A model generated the notes under the pieces. That model was not told the DNA's origin, made no database searches, and worked only from the letters and a program-made list of their open reading frames with translations. Shown here piece after piece: positions 16,825-25,790 of a stretch of 64,000 bases of DNA. Position 1 is the first letter of the stretch. Each line of letters begins with the position of its first letter. The stretch is from CAZHLD01 sp964533185. Lineage in GTDB: Bacteria > Acidobacteriota > Terriglobia > Acidiferrales > UBA7541. The position numbers and the translations under genes were made by a program. The stretch lies in contig CAZHLD010000005.1 in NCBI GenBank assembly GCA_964533185.1, forward strand, positions 1-64,000, in the 5' to 3' direction.

Positions 16825-17862
16825 CTAACTCCTGTTCAAAGTATCGCTGAAGACGCGGGCAACATAGGCAACGGCGGTGATGGCGCGTTCGTACTGCATA
16901 CGCATGGGGCCTAACACGCCGACCGTGCCTTGGACCTGGTCGCGTCCGGAATAGGGCGCGCTGATGAGAGCGAGATGCTCGCCCGCAGAAGGCATCTCCT
17001 TGATGCCAATCTCGACGTGGACAGGCTCGGGCGATTCGATGAAGCCGGTGAGCAAAGCGACGAGCTTGTGCTTTTCTTCAATGGCAGCGAGCAACTCGAG
17101 GAGCTGCTGGCCGGCCAACTCGGGAACGGAGGCAATCTGCGCGGCGCCTTCGACGTACAGCTCGCGGCCGGCGTCGGCGAGAAGACCGGGGTCGCAAAGA
17201 GTGAGGGCATTGGAGGCGAGGCGGTCGTAGCGCTCGCGTTCGGAGGCGAGTCGGGCGAGCAGGTCGGCGCGCGCGGCTTCCAGTGTCCAGCCAACGTAGG
17301 AGCGATTGAGGAAATCGGCGGTGCGGTCGAGCTCGGGCTGGGCGAGAGGCCGCTCGAGACGGAGGAGCTTGTCGCGGGTGGTGCCGGCGGCGGTGACGAG
17401 TACGACCAAGACGCGACCGTCGGGGATGAGGAGAAAACGGATGTGTTCGAGAACGACTTTGCCGATGGGAGGAGAAACGATGAGGCCGAGGCCCCGGGAG
17501 ACGGCGGCCAGGACGTGGGCGGCGCGCTCAGTGATCTCTTCGGGCGTGGAGGCGGAGGCCAGTTCGGAGCGAATCCAGGCTTCGTCCTCGGGCGTGAGGC
17601 GGGCCTGCGCGGCCACCTGCTGGGCAAAGAAACGATAGGCGGCGGCGGTGGGGACACGTCCGGCGGAAGTGTGCGGCTGGTAGAGAAAGCCGGCCTCTTC
17701 GAGGTCGGCCATGACGTTGCGGATGGTGGCGGGGCTCAATTTTTCGGCGTAGCGGCGGGAGATGGATCGGCTGGAGACAGGCTCGCCCGTCTCAATGTAG
17801 AAGCGAACTACATCGGCGAGGACTTGCTGGTTGCGCTGTTCCTGAAGCGTGCGGTGACGCAT
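16825..17862 (-). CDS. hrcA: Heat-inducible transcription repressor HrcA
   Basis: 345 residues. HrcA represses class I heat-shock genes by binding the CIRCE operator. The N-terminal winged helix has VLADVVRFYIETGEPVSS and AEKLSPATIRNVMADLEEAG, then FLYQPHTSAGRVPTAAAYR; the C-terminal GAF-like dimerisation part ends with VGVLGPMRMQYERAITAV. It is the first gene of hrcA-grpE. A good sigma70-type promoter lies at 17887-17915. No perfect CIRCE is visible; see the rejected list for a weak candidate. Confidence 0.95.
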   Translation of the reverse strand: MRHRTLQEQRNQQVLADVVRFYIETGEPVSSRSISRRYAEKLSPATIRNVMADLEEAGFLYQPHTSAGRVPTAAAYRFFAQQVAAQARLTPEDEAWIRSELASASTPEEITERAAHVLAAVSRGLGLIVSPPIGKVVLEHIRFLLIPDGRVLVVLVTAAGTTRDKLLRLERPLAQPELDRTADFLNRSYVGWTLEAARADLLARLASERERYDRLASNALTLCDPGLLADAGRELYVEGAAQIASVPELAGQQLLELLAAIEEKHKLVALLTGFIESPEPVHVEIGIKEMPSAGEHLALISAPYSGRDQVQGTVGVLGPMRMQYERAITAVAYVARVFSDTLNRS

Positions 17863-17886
17863 GGTCGTGTGATAGCTGAAAAATCC

Positions 17887-17915
17887 ATTCTAGACGCACT
17901 GACAAGAAGGGTCAA
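17887..17915 (-). promoter_or_regulatory. Sigma70-type promoter of hrcA-grpE
   Basis: On the minus strand TTGACC (17915-17910) and TAGAAT (17892-17887) are spaced by 17 bases. Transcription would start near 17880, giving a leader of under 20 bases before the hrcA ATG at 17862. Confidence 0.65.
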
Positions 17916-18020
17916 TGAGAGGACGAGCAAAGTTTCTCAATGCTCAGCCAGAGAAGAATGCTAGCAACGGGAATGCCGCTTTAGAGACGCCCGTGCGAGC
18001 ATCAACAGAAACATTAGTTT

Positions 18021-18427
18021 TCAACGCGGAGCAGCAGGGACGGGGCGCTGCGAATAAAAGACAATGCCACTCGAGACATGGACACCACCAAAAGTTGTGT
18101 TGCTAACAAAAACGCTGGATCTCGGACTGGTAACTGCAAACACTGAAGTGATGCCGAGAACAAAAGGATCCGATGTCTTGAGTATTGTTACCCTTGAGAC
18201 TTCGGGAGCAAGACTTGCACTCAAGGAACTCCGGAGCGAATCCGCCACCATCCGGATACCATCCGCAGTCTCCATATCGTCCAGCCAGGAGGAAGAGAGG
18301 ATAAGGTTCCAACTACCGCTCCCCCCTCGGAGCTGCTGAAAAGCATCGCCAGGGTGAACTCGCCTCTAGTAGAGCGGAGTTCCTCGACTACTCGCTGAAT
18401 TTCGTCTCCCAGCGTTTGCGAAGCCAT
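18021..18427 (-). pseudogene. Conserved hypothetical gene, frameshifted at a G6 tract, partner of the HEPN gene
   Basis: The first frame starts at ATG 18427 (ASQTLGDEIQRVVEELRSTR, GEFTLAMLF) and degenerates after the poly-G tract. The continuation LILSSSWLDDMETADGIRMV, EVSRVTILKTSDPFVLGITS is in the next frame and ends at 18021. One extra G in the six-G run (18321-18326 as C on the plus strand) would join them into one protein of about 135 residues. Its start overlaps the 3' end of the HEPN-like gene by 40 bp, so the two formed a coupled pair. The shift is decay, homopolymer sequencing error, or slipped-strand switching. Product function is unknown. Confidence 0.5.
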
Positions 18428-18819
18428 GTGAATACTCCGTAGGGGTCACTTCTTACCGCTTCCAGCACCTTTTGAGCTTTAACCCAATCGCTAGTTCCAG
18501 GGGGATCATAACGATTCTCGGTTTTCCAACTCGTCACCAAAGACCAATTGTCGAAGACAGACCCACTCGCAAGCGCCAACTCATTTTTTAAACCCGCTAA
18601 TAGTCTCAGATGGTCAAAGTTGTGCGTCCAAAATGCCTGCTTCATTTCTTCAGGATATTCTGCAACGTTGAGTACCGTACAAATCCGAGCCTACAGCGCA
18701 GCCTCCACAACGTATCCACATAAATACACGCAGCCGTCGTAGAGTTCGGCGGCGAAAAGGGTTTCCGCCTCCCTTAGCCTGAGCTCGGCCAGTTCCCTTA
18801 ATTGGTCCCGAGTTGCCAT
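18388..18819 (-). pseudogene. HEPN-domain protein interrupted by an in-frame amber codon
   Basis: The frame from ATG 18819 reads MATRDQLRELAELRLREAET and LYDGCVYLCGYVVEAAL, then TAG (18693-18691), then continues without a shift as ARICTVLNVAEYPEEMKQAF, THNFDHLRLLAGLKNEL, to the stop at 18388. This is the layout of small HEPN proteins, in which EAALKARIC is expected where TAG stands, so a single AAG to TAG change explains it. HEPN proteins are often RNases or partners of nucleotidyltransferases in toxin-antitoxin pairs. It lies directly downstream of the aldehyde dehydrogenase gene. A downstream ATG at 18645 could restart translation. Confidence 0.6.
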
Positions 18820-18854
18820 AACTTGGCAGACTACCAACCGATAATAGACTGATG

Positions 18855-20375
18855 TCACTCGGCGTGGCCGAATGAGCCGGTGTCGATTTGGGCGCGCTGG
18901 AGGCGGTCGGAGTAGTCGATGTAGATGGTCTTCCACTCGGAGTAGAAGTCGATGGCGGCGGTGCCGGCTTCGCGGTGGCCGTTGCCGGTCTGCTTGGTGC
19001 CGCCGAAGGGCAGATGAGTTTCGGCGCCGATGGTGGGGGCGTTGACGTAGACGATGCCGGTGTAGATGTCGCGGAGGGCGCGAAAGGCTTTGTTGACGTC
19101 GCGGGTGTAGATGGAGGCGGAGAGGCCGTAGACGACGCCATTGGCAATGTCGAGTGCGTTGTCGAGATTGTCGCAGGGGATGACGGAGACGACCGGGCCA
19201 AAGATCTCTTCCTGCGAGACGCGCATGTTGGGGTCGCAGTCGGCAAAGATGGTGGGCTGGTGGAACCAGCCGCGCTTGTAGTTGCCAGAGTCGAGGCGAT
19301 GGCCGCCGGCGGCGAGCTTGGCGCCTTCATTGGTGCCGATCTGGACGTATTCCATGACGGTCTTGAGTTGGCCTTCGTTGACGCAGGGGCCCATTTCGGT
19401 GGAGGGGTCGAGGCCGTCGCCGACCTTGAGCGATTTGGCACGGGCAGTGAACTTATCGAGAAATTCCTTGTACAACTTTTTGTGGACGGTGACGCGGCTG
19501 GCGGCGGTGCAGCGCTGGCCGGAGGTGCCGAAGCCGCCCCAGATGGCCCCGTCAACGGCGAGGTCGAGATTGGCGTCGTCCATGACGATGATGATGTTCT
19601 TGCCGCCCATTTCGAGGGTGCAGTGCTTGAAGTCGGTGGCGCAGGCGGTGCTGACGACGCGGCCGATTTCGGTGCTGCCGGTGAAGCTGACGACTTTCAC
19701 GTCGGGATGCTTCATGAGCGGCGCGCCGACGTTGCTGCCCGAGCCGGTGAGGATGTTGACCACGCCGCGCGGGACGCCGGCTTCGGTGAGGACCTGGACG
19801 AGGTTATAGGCCGAGAGCGGCGTGTCGGAGGCGGGTTTGAAGACGACCGTATTGCCGCAGATGAGCGCGGGCATGATTTTCCATGACGGGATGGCCATGG
19901 GAAAATTCCAGGGCGTGATCAAGGTGCAGACGCCGATGGGCTGGCGGACAGACATGGCGAATTTGTTGGGAAGCTCGGAGGGAGTGGTCTGACCGAACAG
20001 GCGGCGGCCCTCGCCGGCCATGTAGTAGGTCATGTCGATGGCTTCCTGAACGTCGCCGCGAGTTTCAGCGAGGACTTTGCCCATCTCGCGAGTCATGTCG
20101 CGGGCAAGGTCTTCCTTGCGGCGGACGAGGATTTCGGCGGCGCGGAAAAGGATTTCGGCGCGTTTAGGCGCAGGGACGAGACGCCAGGTCTTATAGGCTT
20201 CGCGCGCGGCGTCGATGGCGGCGTTGACGTCGTCTTCGGTGGCCAGCGGGAACATGCCGATGAGCTCGTCGGTGTTGGCAGGATTACGGTTCTCGAAGGC
20301 TTTGCCGCTGCGGGACTCGACCCATTCGCCGTTGATGAAGTTTTTGTAAACCTTCGGGACGACTGCCGTGGCCAT
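18855..20375 (-). CDS. NAD(P)-dependent aldehyde dehydrogenase
   Basis: 506-residue enzyme of the ALDH superfamily that oxidises an aldehyde to its acid. Visible motifs are TPWNFPMAIPSWK (cofactor site), VVFKPASDTPLSA, VSFTGSTEIGR, catalytic Glu in LEMGGKN, catalytic Cys in SGQRCTAASR, and EEIFGPVVSVI. The C-terminal GAETHLPFGGTKQTGNGHRE is like alpha-ketoglutaric-semialdehyde and related dehydrogenases. Residue-level substrate prediction is not possible here. The ATG is in a good context (MATAVVPKVYKNFINGEWV). No pathway genes adjoin it, so the substrate stays open. Confidence 0.9.
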   Translation of the reverse strand: MATAVVPKVYKNFINGEWVESRSGKAFENRNPANTDELIGMFPLATEDDVNAAIDAAREAYKTWRLVPAPKRAEILFRAAEILVRRKEDLARDMTREMGKVLAETRGDVQEAIDMTYYMAGEGRRLFGQTTPSELPNKFAMSVRQPIGVCTLITPWNFPMAIPSWKIMPALICGNTVVFKPASDTPLSAYNLVQVLTEAGVPRGVVNILTGSGSNVGAPLMKHPDVKVVSFTGSTEIGRVVSTACATDFKHCTLEMGGKNIIIVMDDANLDLAVDGAIWGGFGTSGQRCTAASRVTVHKKLYKEFLDKFTARAKSLKVGDGLDPSTEMGPCVNEGQLKTVMEYVQIGTNEGAKLAAGGHRLDSGNYKRGWFHQPTIFADCDPNMRVSQEEIFGPVVSVIPCDNLDNALDIANGVVYGLSASIYTRDVNKAFRALRDIYTGIVYVNAPTIGAETHLPFGGTKQTGNGHREAGTAAIDFYSEWKTIYIDYSDRLQRAQIDTGSFGHAE

Positions 20376-20654
20376 GATGCCTCCTCAGGATAAGCGCGGA
20401 GAGATGAATTTAGCAGAGGGATGGGGAAGGGTCAAATGAGGGAGTGGGGGAGAGATTGCGCCAATGGCTCATTGAGTCATTGACGATTGCAAGGAAAGAA
20501 AAAGAATAGGAAGTGGAGGGAGCAGGCTGCTTTCCGCGATCAGCTTTCAGCCGTCAGCGATTGGCGAACAAGAGGCAGAGGGCAGCGTTGCACGGAACAG
20601 CAGATCTCTGGCGGCGATGGAAAACGTCGGGACGCGGGACGACAAAGCAAGGAG

Positions 20655-21260
20655 CTAAAACTTGTGAGGTGGCGGCGGTGCTGGGTCGGAGGAGGCGGAT
20701 TTGGGAACGGGCGGGCGAGAGGGGGGAGGATTTTCGCGAGAGGGACCAGCGGCAGAGGGAGGCGAAGGGGGCGCATTTTGAGAGGAAGTGGGGCCGCTGG
20801 GAGATGCGGGGTCGCGAGGGGCGGCCTGGCCGGCCACGTCGGAGCCGAGGCCGAGCTTTTGGAGCGAGCGAGCGTCGAGCTTGCCGGTGACAGGAAGGCC
20901 CTGAGAGGTCTGGAAGCGCTTCATGGCGTCGATGCTGGCGGCGTCCCATTTGCCGGAGGGCTGACCTTTGAAGACGCCTTCGCGGGCGAGAGCGGATTGG
21001 ATATCGCGGATGCGGTCGGGGGTGGGAGCTTTCTGGCCGCGGGCGCGACGCGAGCGGCGCTTCTTCGTGGCGGGCTTCTTCCCTGCCCCGGATTTACCGG
21101 GCTGCGAGACGGAGGAGCTGGTTCTTGTCGCCGTGTTCTTTGTTGAGGAGTTCTGGGATGGCGGTGCGTTGCGGGGCACGGCGGCGGAAGAGGTATCGAG
21201 GAGGCCGAAGAGGAGAGCAAGGGTCAGGACGAGAAAGAGGGATGGGCAAGGGGGACGCAT
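20655..21260 (-). CDS. Exported protein with a peptidoglycan-binding domain
   Basis: 201 residues. The signal peptide (about 1-27, FLVLTLALLFGLLDTSSAA) is followed by a low-complexity Ser/Thr/Lys linker with a very basic patch (KKPATKKRRSRRARGQK). One PG_binding_1 three-helix domain spans about residues 88-146 (RIRDIQSALAREGVFKGQPS, GKWDAASIDAMKRFQTSQGL, TGKLDARSLQKLGL). A long Pro/Ser-rich tail ends the protein. No catalytic domain is attached, so it probably anchors to the wall or senses it. ATG 21260 is chosen over upstream in-frame starts because it begins the signal peptide. Family domain known, function unknown. Confidence 0.75.
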   Translation of the reverse strand: MRPPCPSLFLVLTLALLFGLLDTSSAAVPRNAPPSQNSSTKNTATRTSSSVSQPGKSGAGKKPATKKRRSRRARGQKAPTPDRIRDIQSALAREGVFKGQPSGKWDAASIDAMKRFQTSQGLPVTGKLDARSLQKLGLGSDVAGQAAPRDPASPSGPTSSQNAPPSPPSAAGPSRENPPPSRPPVPKSASSDPAPPPPHKF

Positions 21261-21366
21261 CGGGAATATTTTAAGGGTGACAGAGGTGAAGGCTCCAATC
21301 ATTTGCATGATGGGTTTTCCGAGAGGCAACAGGCGGGGTAAGTTGCGAGTCAAGATCATGTGGATG

Positions 21367-21491
21367 AGATCCTTCCGCCCCGACCAGGTCGGAGCCTCAG
21401 GATGGCGGAGAAAAACACGCGGCCCAACCGAGAGGCACCGGCAAGAGTGCCTGTGCCACCAAAGAGGGCCGGCTAAAGCCGGCCCCTACAA
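21367..21491. repeat. Three palindromic elements between htrA and the PG-binding gene
   Basis: 21367-21407 is a GATCCTTCCG...CTCAGGATG element with arms CCGACC/GGTCGG. 21431-21455 has CGGCAAGAGTGCCTGTGCCA, and 21464-21491 has GGGCCGGCTAAAGCCGGCCC plus CTACAAG. The last one directly follows the htrA stop codon. Confidence 0.75.
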
Positions 21492-21492
21492 G

Positions 21493-23058
21493 TTACTTAG
21501 AGTCGACGGGGACGACGCCAGCCAGGAAGACGGTGAGGAGGCGCTCGGGATCGGCGCGGCGCAGCACCTTGTAGAGCACGTTCTGGCCGGGTTTGAGTTT
21601 GCCCATGATGCGGCGGTAGTCGGCGAGGCCGCTGACCGTCTCTTTGTTGACTTCGACGATGAGGTCGCCGCGCCCGAAGCCGATGTCTTCGGCAAAGCTG
21701 GCGGGCTCGACTTCGGCGACCAGAACGCCGCGCTGGCCTTCGAGGTTAAGGCGGCGGGCGCGGTCGGCGGTGAGGTCTTCGACGCGGAGACCGAACTCGA
21801 CCGAGCCGGGGTCGTCGGGGCGGCTGTCGCTGGCGGCCGCGGCGTTGGGGAAAACCCTGGTGCGGTCTTCAACGGTGATGGAGGTCTCCATCTGCTTGCC
21901 CTCACGGACGTGGGTCACGCGGACTTTCTGTCCGATGGGGGTCTGGGCGATGGGATTGACGAGGTCGTTGCCGGAGCGGACGGGCTTGCCGTTGACCTCG
22001 GTGATGATGTCAGCGGGTTGGATGCCAGCCTTAGCGGCCGGGCTGCCGGGCTCGACGGATTGGACGATCATGCCGTACGGCACGCCGAACTCTTTCAAGA
22101 GCACCGGGTTCGTGCTGTTCTCCTCATTGAAGCTGATGCCGATGGAGCCGCGAACCACCTTGCCGGCGGAAATGAGCTGGTTATAGACGTGGATGGCGGT
22201 GTTGGAAGGCAGAGCGAAGCCGACGCCTTCATAGCCGCGGCCGCCGGTCATGATGGCGGTGTTGATGCCGATGACCTGCCCGGCCATGTCCACCAGCGGG
22301 CCGCCGGAGTTGCCGGGGTTGATGGCGGCGTCGGTCTGAATGAAACGCTGGAACTGGCGGTTGCCGGTGATGTTGGCGCGATCTTTCGCACTGACGATGC
22401 CGGCGGTGACAGTGGAATCCAAACCAAAGGGGCTGCCAATGGCGAGAACCCAGTCGCCGACCTGCACGGCCTCGGAATTGCCGAGGGTGGCGGTGGGGAG
22501 ATCCTTGCCGGCGTTGATCTTGATGACGGCGAGATCGGTGTCTTCGTCCAAGCCGACGAGCTTGGCGTTGTACTTGGTCGTGGCACCGTGGAGCTGGACT
22601 TTAATAGTGGTGGCACCATCCACCACGTGGTGGTTGGTAAGGATCAGACCCTTCTTGTCCACAATGACGCCGGAGCCGAGGCTGCGCTCGGCGCTGGGGC
22701 CCTGGTCGGGGGAGTCAAAGAAGCGGTCGAAGAAATCCTGGAAGGGGTCGTTCTGACGCGGGCGCTGCTGAGGATTGCGGCGGCGACTGCCGCGGTCGAT
22801 GACCTGAGTGGTGGAGATGTTGACCACGGCGGGTTCGACGCGGTTGGCGATGGAGGCAAAGGCACTCGAGAGGCGCACCGGGTCCGGTATGGCGAGAGGT
22901 GCGGCGCCGTCCACGCCGGCCGCCTTGTTGGCGGCGACCTGCCCGGAGATGACTGTGCCGATGAGGATACCTACGGCGAGGGTGAGTACGACCAGAAGGG
23001 TGGCGGTGAGCTTGCGAGACTTGGCCCAGCTCAGAAGGCCCCGAAGTTCCATGCCCAT
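21493..23058 (-). CDS. degP: HtrA/DegP-type serine protease with two PDZ domains
   Basis: Periplasmic quality-control protease of 521 residues. An N-terminal membrane segment or signal anchor (about 16-37, ATLLVVLTLAVGILIGTVIS) is followed by the trypsin-like domain with His in LILTNHHVVDGA, Asp in DTDLAVIKINA and Ser in INPGNSGGPLVDM. Two PDZ domains follow (GMIVQSVEPGSPAAKAGIQP and VLVAEVEPASFAEDIGFGRG), giving the Do-like layout. The start is the ATG at 23058 because CAGGAG lies nine bases before it; earlier in-frame codons lack support. TATACT at 23106-23101 on the minus strand may be a -10 box. Confidence 0.92.
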   Translation of the reverse strand: MGMELRGLLSWAKSRKLTATLLVVLTLAVGILIGTVISGQVAANKAAGVDGAAPLAIPDPVRLSSAFASIANRVEPAVVNISTTQVIDRGSRRRNPQQRPRQNDPFQDFFDRFFDSPDQGPSAERSLGSGVIVDKKGLILTNHHVVDGATTIKVQLHGATTKYNAKLVGLDEDTDLAVIKINAGKDLPTATLGNSEAVQVGDWVLAIGSPFGLDSTVTAGIVSAKDRANITGNRQFQRFIQTDAAINPGNSGGPLVDMAGQVIGINTAIMTGGRGYEGVGFALPSNTAIHVYNQLISAGKVVRGSIGISFNEENSTNPVLLKEFGVPYGMIVQSVEPGSPAAKAGIQPADIITEVNGKPVRSGNDLVNPIAQTPIGQKVRVTHVREGKQMETSITVEDRTRVFPNAAAASDSRPDDPGSVEFGLRVEDLTADRARRLNLEGQRGVLVAEVEPASFAEDIGFGRGDLIVEVNKETVSGLADYRRIMGKLKPGQNVLYKVLRRADPERLLTVFLAGVVPVDSK

Positions 23059-23326
23059 GCTGTTGCTCTCCTGAATCCTGAGTCTACCGGCGCAAACAGT
23101 AGTATAACACCGGCGTAGCTCAAACAAAGTTTAGACGCGCTGCGCGTGTTCCCAGTAAGCAAGGCGCGGCGGAACCGCGCAGGCCGATCCACGGGTCCCG
23201 CGCGCAAGCGAAGACCCTGGGTTGTGGGACGCAAGAAACTGGCGGCGCGTTGCCTGGTGCGCATTTTGCGGGCGCGGCGGTGGTTGCGCTGCTGGCAAGG
23301 ATTGGTACAATCAAGGTTTGGATACC

Positions 23327-24748
23327 ATGTCCCCCCGCACGATGTACGAGAAGATCTGGGAAGACCACCTGGTCCACAAGGAGCCGGGCAAACCGGCATT
23401 GATTTATGTGGACCGCCACCTGATCCATGAAGGGACGTCGCCACAAGCGTTTGCAGGACTGAAGGCCGCGGGGCGGAAGGTGCGCCGGCCAGACCTGACG
23501 TTTGCGGTGATGGACCATTCGGTGCCGACCAAAGACCGGCATCTGCCAATCCTGGACAACGACGCGAAGAGCCAGTTTGAGGCGTTGGAGCGGAACTGCA
23601 AAGAGACGGGCGTGCGCCTGTTTGACATGCACAGCCGCAACCAGGGCATCGTGCACATCATCGGGCCGGAGCTGGGAATCACGCAGCCGGGACAGACGAT
23701 TGTCTGCGGGGACAGCCATACGTCCACGCACGGAGCGATGGGGGCGCTGGCGTTTGGCATTGGGACCAGCGAGATCGAACACGTGCTGGCGACGCAGTGC
23801 CTGTCGCAGTTCCGGTCGAAGACAATGTTGATCCGCGTGAGCGGAAAGCGGCCGAAGGGCGTGACGGCGAAGGACCTGATCCTGGCGATCATCGGGAAAC
23901 TGGGAATTGCTGGCGGGAACGGGCATGTGATCGAGTACGACGGCGAAGCGATCCGCGCGCTATCGATGGAAGGGCGGATGACGGTCTGCAATATGTCCAT
24001 CGAAGCCGGGGCGCGGGCGGGCATGGTGGCGCCGGACGAAACGACGTTTGCGTATTTAGAGGGGCGGCCGTTTGTGCCGCGAGGGAAGGCGTTCCAGGAA
24101 GCGGTGGAACAATGGAAGCAATTGCCGAGCGACGCGGGAGCAAAGTACGACGCGACAATTGAGCTGGACGCGGCACAGATTGCGCCGATGGTGACCTGGG
24201 GAACAAACCCCGGAATGGTGACCGACGTGACGGGCAAGGTGCCGGATCCCGAGTCGTTTGCGGATCCGAACCAGCAGAAGGCGACGGTACGAGCACTGGA
24301 GTACATGGCGCTGAAGCCGGGAACGAAGATTGTGGACATTCCGCTGGACCGGATCTTTATCGGGTCGTGCACGAATGCGCGGATTGAAGACCTGCGGGCG
24401 GCGGCGCAGGTGGTGGCGGGGAAGAAAGTCGCCAAGAACGTGAAGGAAGCGCTGGTGGTGCCCGGGTCGATGGTGGTGAAAGACGCGGCGGAAAAGGAAG
24501 GACTGGACAAGATTTTCACGGACGCCGGATTTGAGTGGCGCGACGCGGGATGCAGCATGTGTATCGCGATGAACCCGGACATCCTGCCGTCGGGGGAACG
24601 GTGCGCGAGCACGTCGAACCGGAATTTTGAAGGGCGGCAGGGGAAGGGCGGACGGACGCACCTGGTGAGCCCGTTGATGGCGGCGGCAGCGGCGGTGGCG
24701 GGGCACTTTGTGGATATACGAGAGTGGGGAGTGGATGGGGCGGAGTGA
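23327..24748 (+). CDS. leuC: 3-isopropylmalate dehydratase, large subunit
   Basis: Aconitase-family [4Fe-4S] enzyme of 473 residues that, with LeuD, isomerises 2-isopropylmalate to 3-isopropylmalate in leucine synthesis. Cluster ligands are the Cys in FIGSCTNARIEDL and the two Cys in AGCSMCIAMNPD; VMDHSVPTKDR, CGDSHTSTHGAMGALAFGIG and NRNFEGRQGKGGRTHLVSP are family marks. The start at ATG 23327 (SPRTMYEKIWEDH) matches family N-termini; a TTG at 23222 would add 35 unlikely residues. leuD follows after 180 bp that hold repeats. Confidence 0.96.
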   Translation: MSPRTMYEKIWEDHLVHKEPGKPALIYVDRHLIHEGTSPQAFAGLKAAGRKVRRPDLTFAVMDHSVPTKDRHLPILDNDAKSQFEALERNCKETGVRLFDMHSRNQGIVHIIGPELGITQPGQTIVCGDSHTSTHGAMGALAFGIGTSEIEHVLATQCLSQFRSKTMLIRVSGKRPKGVTAKDLILAIIGKLGIAGGNGHVIEYDGEAIRALSMEGRMTVCNMSIEAGARAGMVAPDETTFAYLEGRPFVPRGKAFQEAVEQWKQLPSDAGAKYDATIELDAAQIAPMVTWGTNPGMVTDVTGKVPDPESFADPNQQKATVRALEYMALKPGTKIVDIPLDRIFIGSCTNARIEDLRAAAQVVAGKKVAKNVKEALVVPGSMVVKDAAEKEGLDKIFTDAGFEWRDAGCSMCIAMNPDILPSGERCASTSNRNFEGRQGKGGRTHLVSPLMAAAAAVAGHFVDIREWGVDGAE

Positions 24749-24754
24749 AGAAGC

Positions 24755-24928
24755 TGTCAGCGGTCAGGTGTCAGCCTTCAGTGAACAGGTCTTTGTAGTC
24801 GTTGAAAAGGGGACGGCACAGAAAAAGAAGAGATAAAGATTCACCGCAGAGGCGCAGAGGACGCAGAGGAAGACAGAGAGAAAGAAAGAACAAGAAGGGC
24901 AAAGAGGAAGAGGGAGAGAAGAGAGGAG
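24755..24928. repeat. Repeats between leuC and leuD
   Basis: A GCTGTCAGCGGTCAG unit (24755-24783) and a long CACCGCAGAGGCGCAGAGGA-type unit (24840-24890) split the leuCD pair. AGAGGAG of the leuD ribosome-binding site lies at the end of this A/G-rich stretch. Confidence 0.7.
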
Positions 24929-25570
24929 ATGAAGCCGTTTAGCAATCATACGGGACTGGTGGCGGCGCTGGACCGGGTGGACGTGGACACGGACCAGATG
25001 ATCCCGAAGCAGTTCTGCAAACTGCTGACGCGGGACGGATACGGAAAGTTTTTGTTTTATGACTGGCGGTACCTGCCCGGGGAGAAGCCGAACTCGGAGT
25101 TTGTGCTGAACTGGCCGAGATACCAGGGCGCGTCGGTGCTGCTGACGCGGGCGAACTTCGGGTGCGGGTCAAGCCGCGAACATGCGCCGTGGGGCATGCT
25201 GGATTACGGATTCCGCGTGGTGATCGGGCCGAGCTTCGCGGACATTTTCTACAACAACTGCTTCAAGAACGGCATCCTGCCGGTGTCGCTGCCGGAAGCA
25301 CAGGTGGAGGAGCTGTTCCGACGGTGCGAGAAGCACGAAGGGTACCGGCTGACGGCCGACCTGCCGAACCAGATGGTCACGGACGAGATGGGGTTGAGGT
25401 TTACGTTTGAGATTGATCCGCACCGGAAACACATCCTGCTGAAGGGGCTCGACGACATTGGAATGACGCTCAATCACCAGGAAAAGATTGCCCACTTCGA
25501 GAAAACCCACCAGCCTTCCGCTACCATGCATGAGCCGGTGGACGTGAAGCACCACACCAACCAGCGTTGA
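24929..25570 (+). CDS. leuD: 3-isopropylmalate dehydratase, small subunit
   Basis: Swivel-domain subunit of isopropylmalate isomerase, 213 residues. Motifs are DRVDVDTDQMIPKQF, the substrate-loop FGCGSSREHAPWGMLDYGF and SFADIFYNNCFKNGILPV. It is in the same direction as leuC; AGAGGAG directly precedes the ATG. The last 15 residues (after HFEKTH) extend beyond the usual end and are Pro/His-rich. Confidence 0.96.
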   Translation: MKPFSNHTGLVAALDRVDVDTDQMIPKQFCKLLTRDGYGKFLFYDWRYLPGEKPNSEFVLNWPRYQGASVLLTRANFGCGSSREHAPWGMLDYGFRVVIGPSFADIFYNNCFKNGILPVSLPEAQVEELFRRCEKHEGYRLTADLPNQMVTDEMGLRFTFEIDPHRKHILLKGLDDIGMTLNHQEKIAHFEKTHQPSATMHEPVDVKHHTNQR

Positions 25571-25790
25571 ATCAACGTTCTCGGTTGTCCGTCGTCTGTT
25601 TTCCGTTGTCCGTTGTTCGAAGAAAAGACCACACCCTAGCGAAAGCGGGGGCAAGCCCCGCACTCCACGAGGGACGGCTGCTTGGACGCCGCTCAGGACA
25701 AATTCAGCCGAGCACAATACAAAGAGCTCAGAGGTGCTGCCCTGAAGGGCAGCGCTACATGAGCCAACACCACTGCACACTCCCGCAGCG
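25571..25790. repeat. Intergenic repeat cluster
   Basis: Holds CCGTTGTCCGTTGTTCG-type units (25582-25615), GCGGGGGCAAGCCCCGCACTC (about 25646-25668) and TGCTGCCCTGAAGGGCAGCG followed by CTACATG (25735-25760). No gene is seen. Confidence 0.65.

Noticed and set aside
17930..17960. Possible CIRCE operator upstream of hrcA (CTAGCATTC ... GAGCATTGA)
   Set aside because: The halves match only about 7 and 5 of 9 consensus bases, the spacer is 10 instead of 9, and it lies upstream of the promoter. Not good enough to call.
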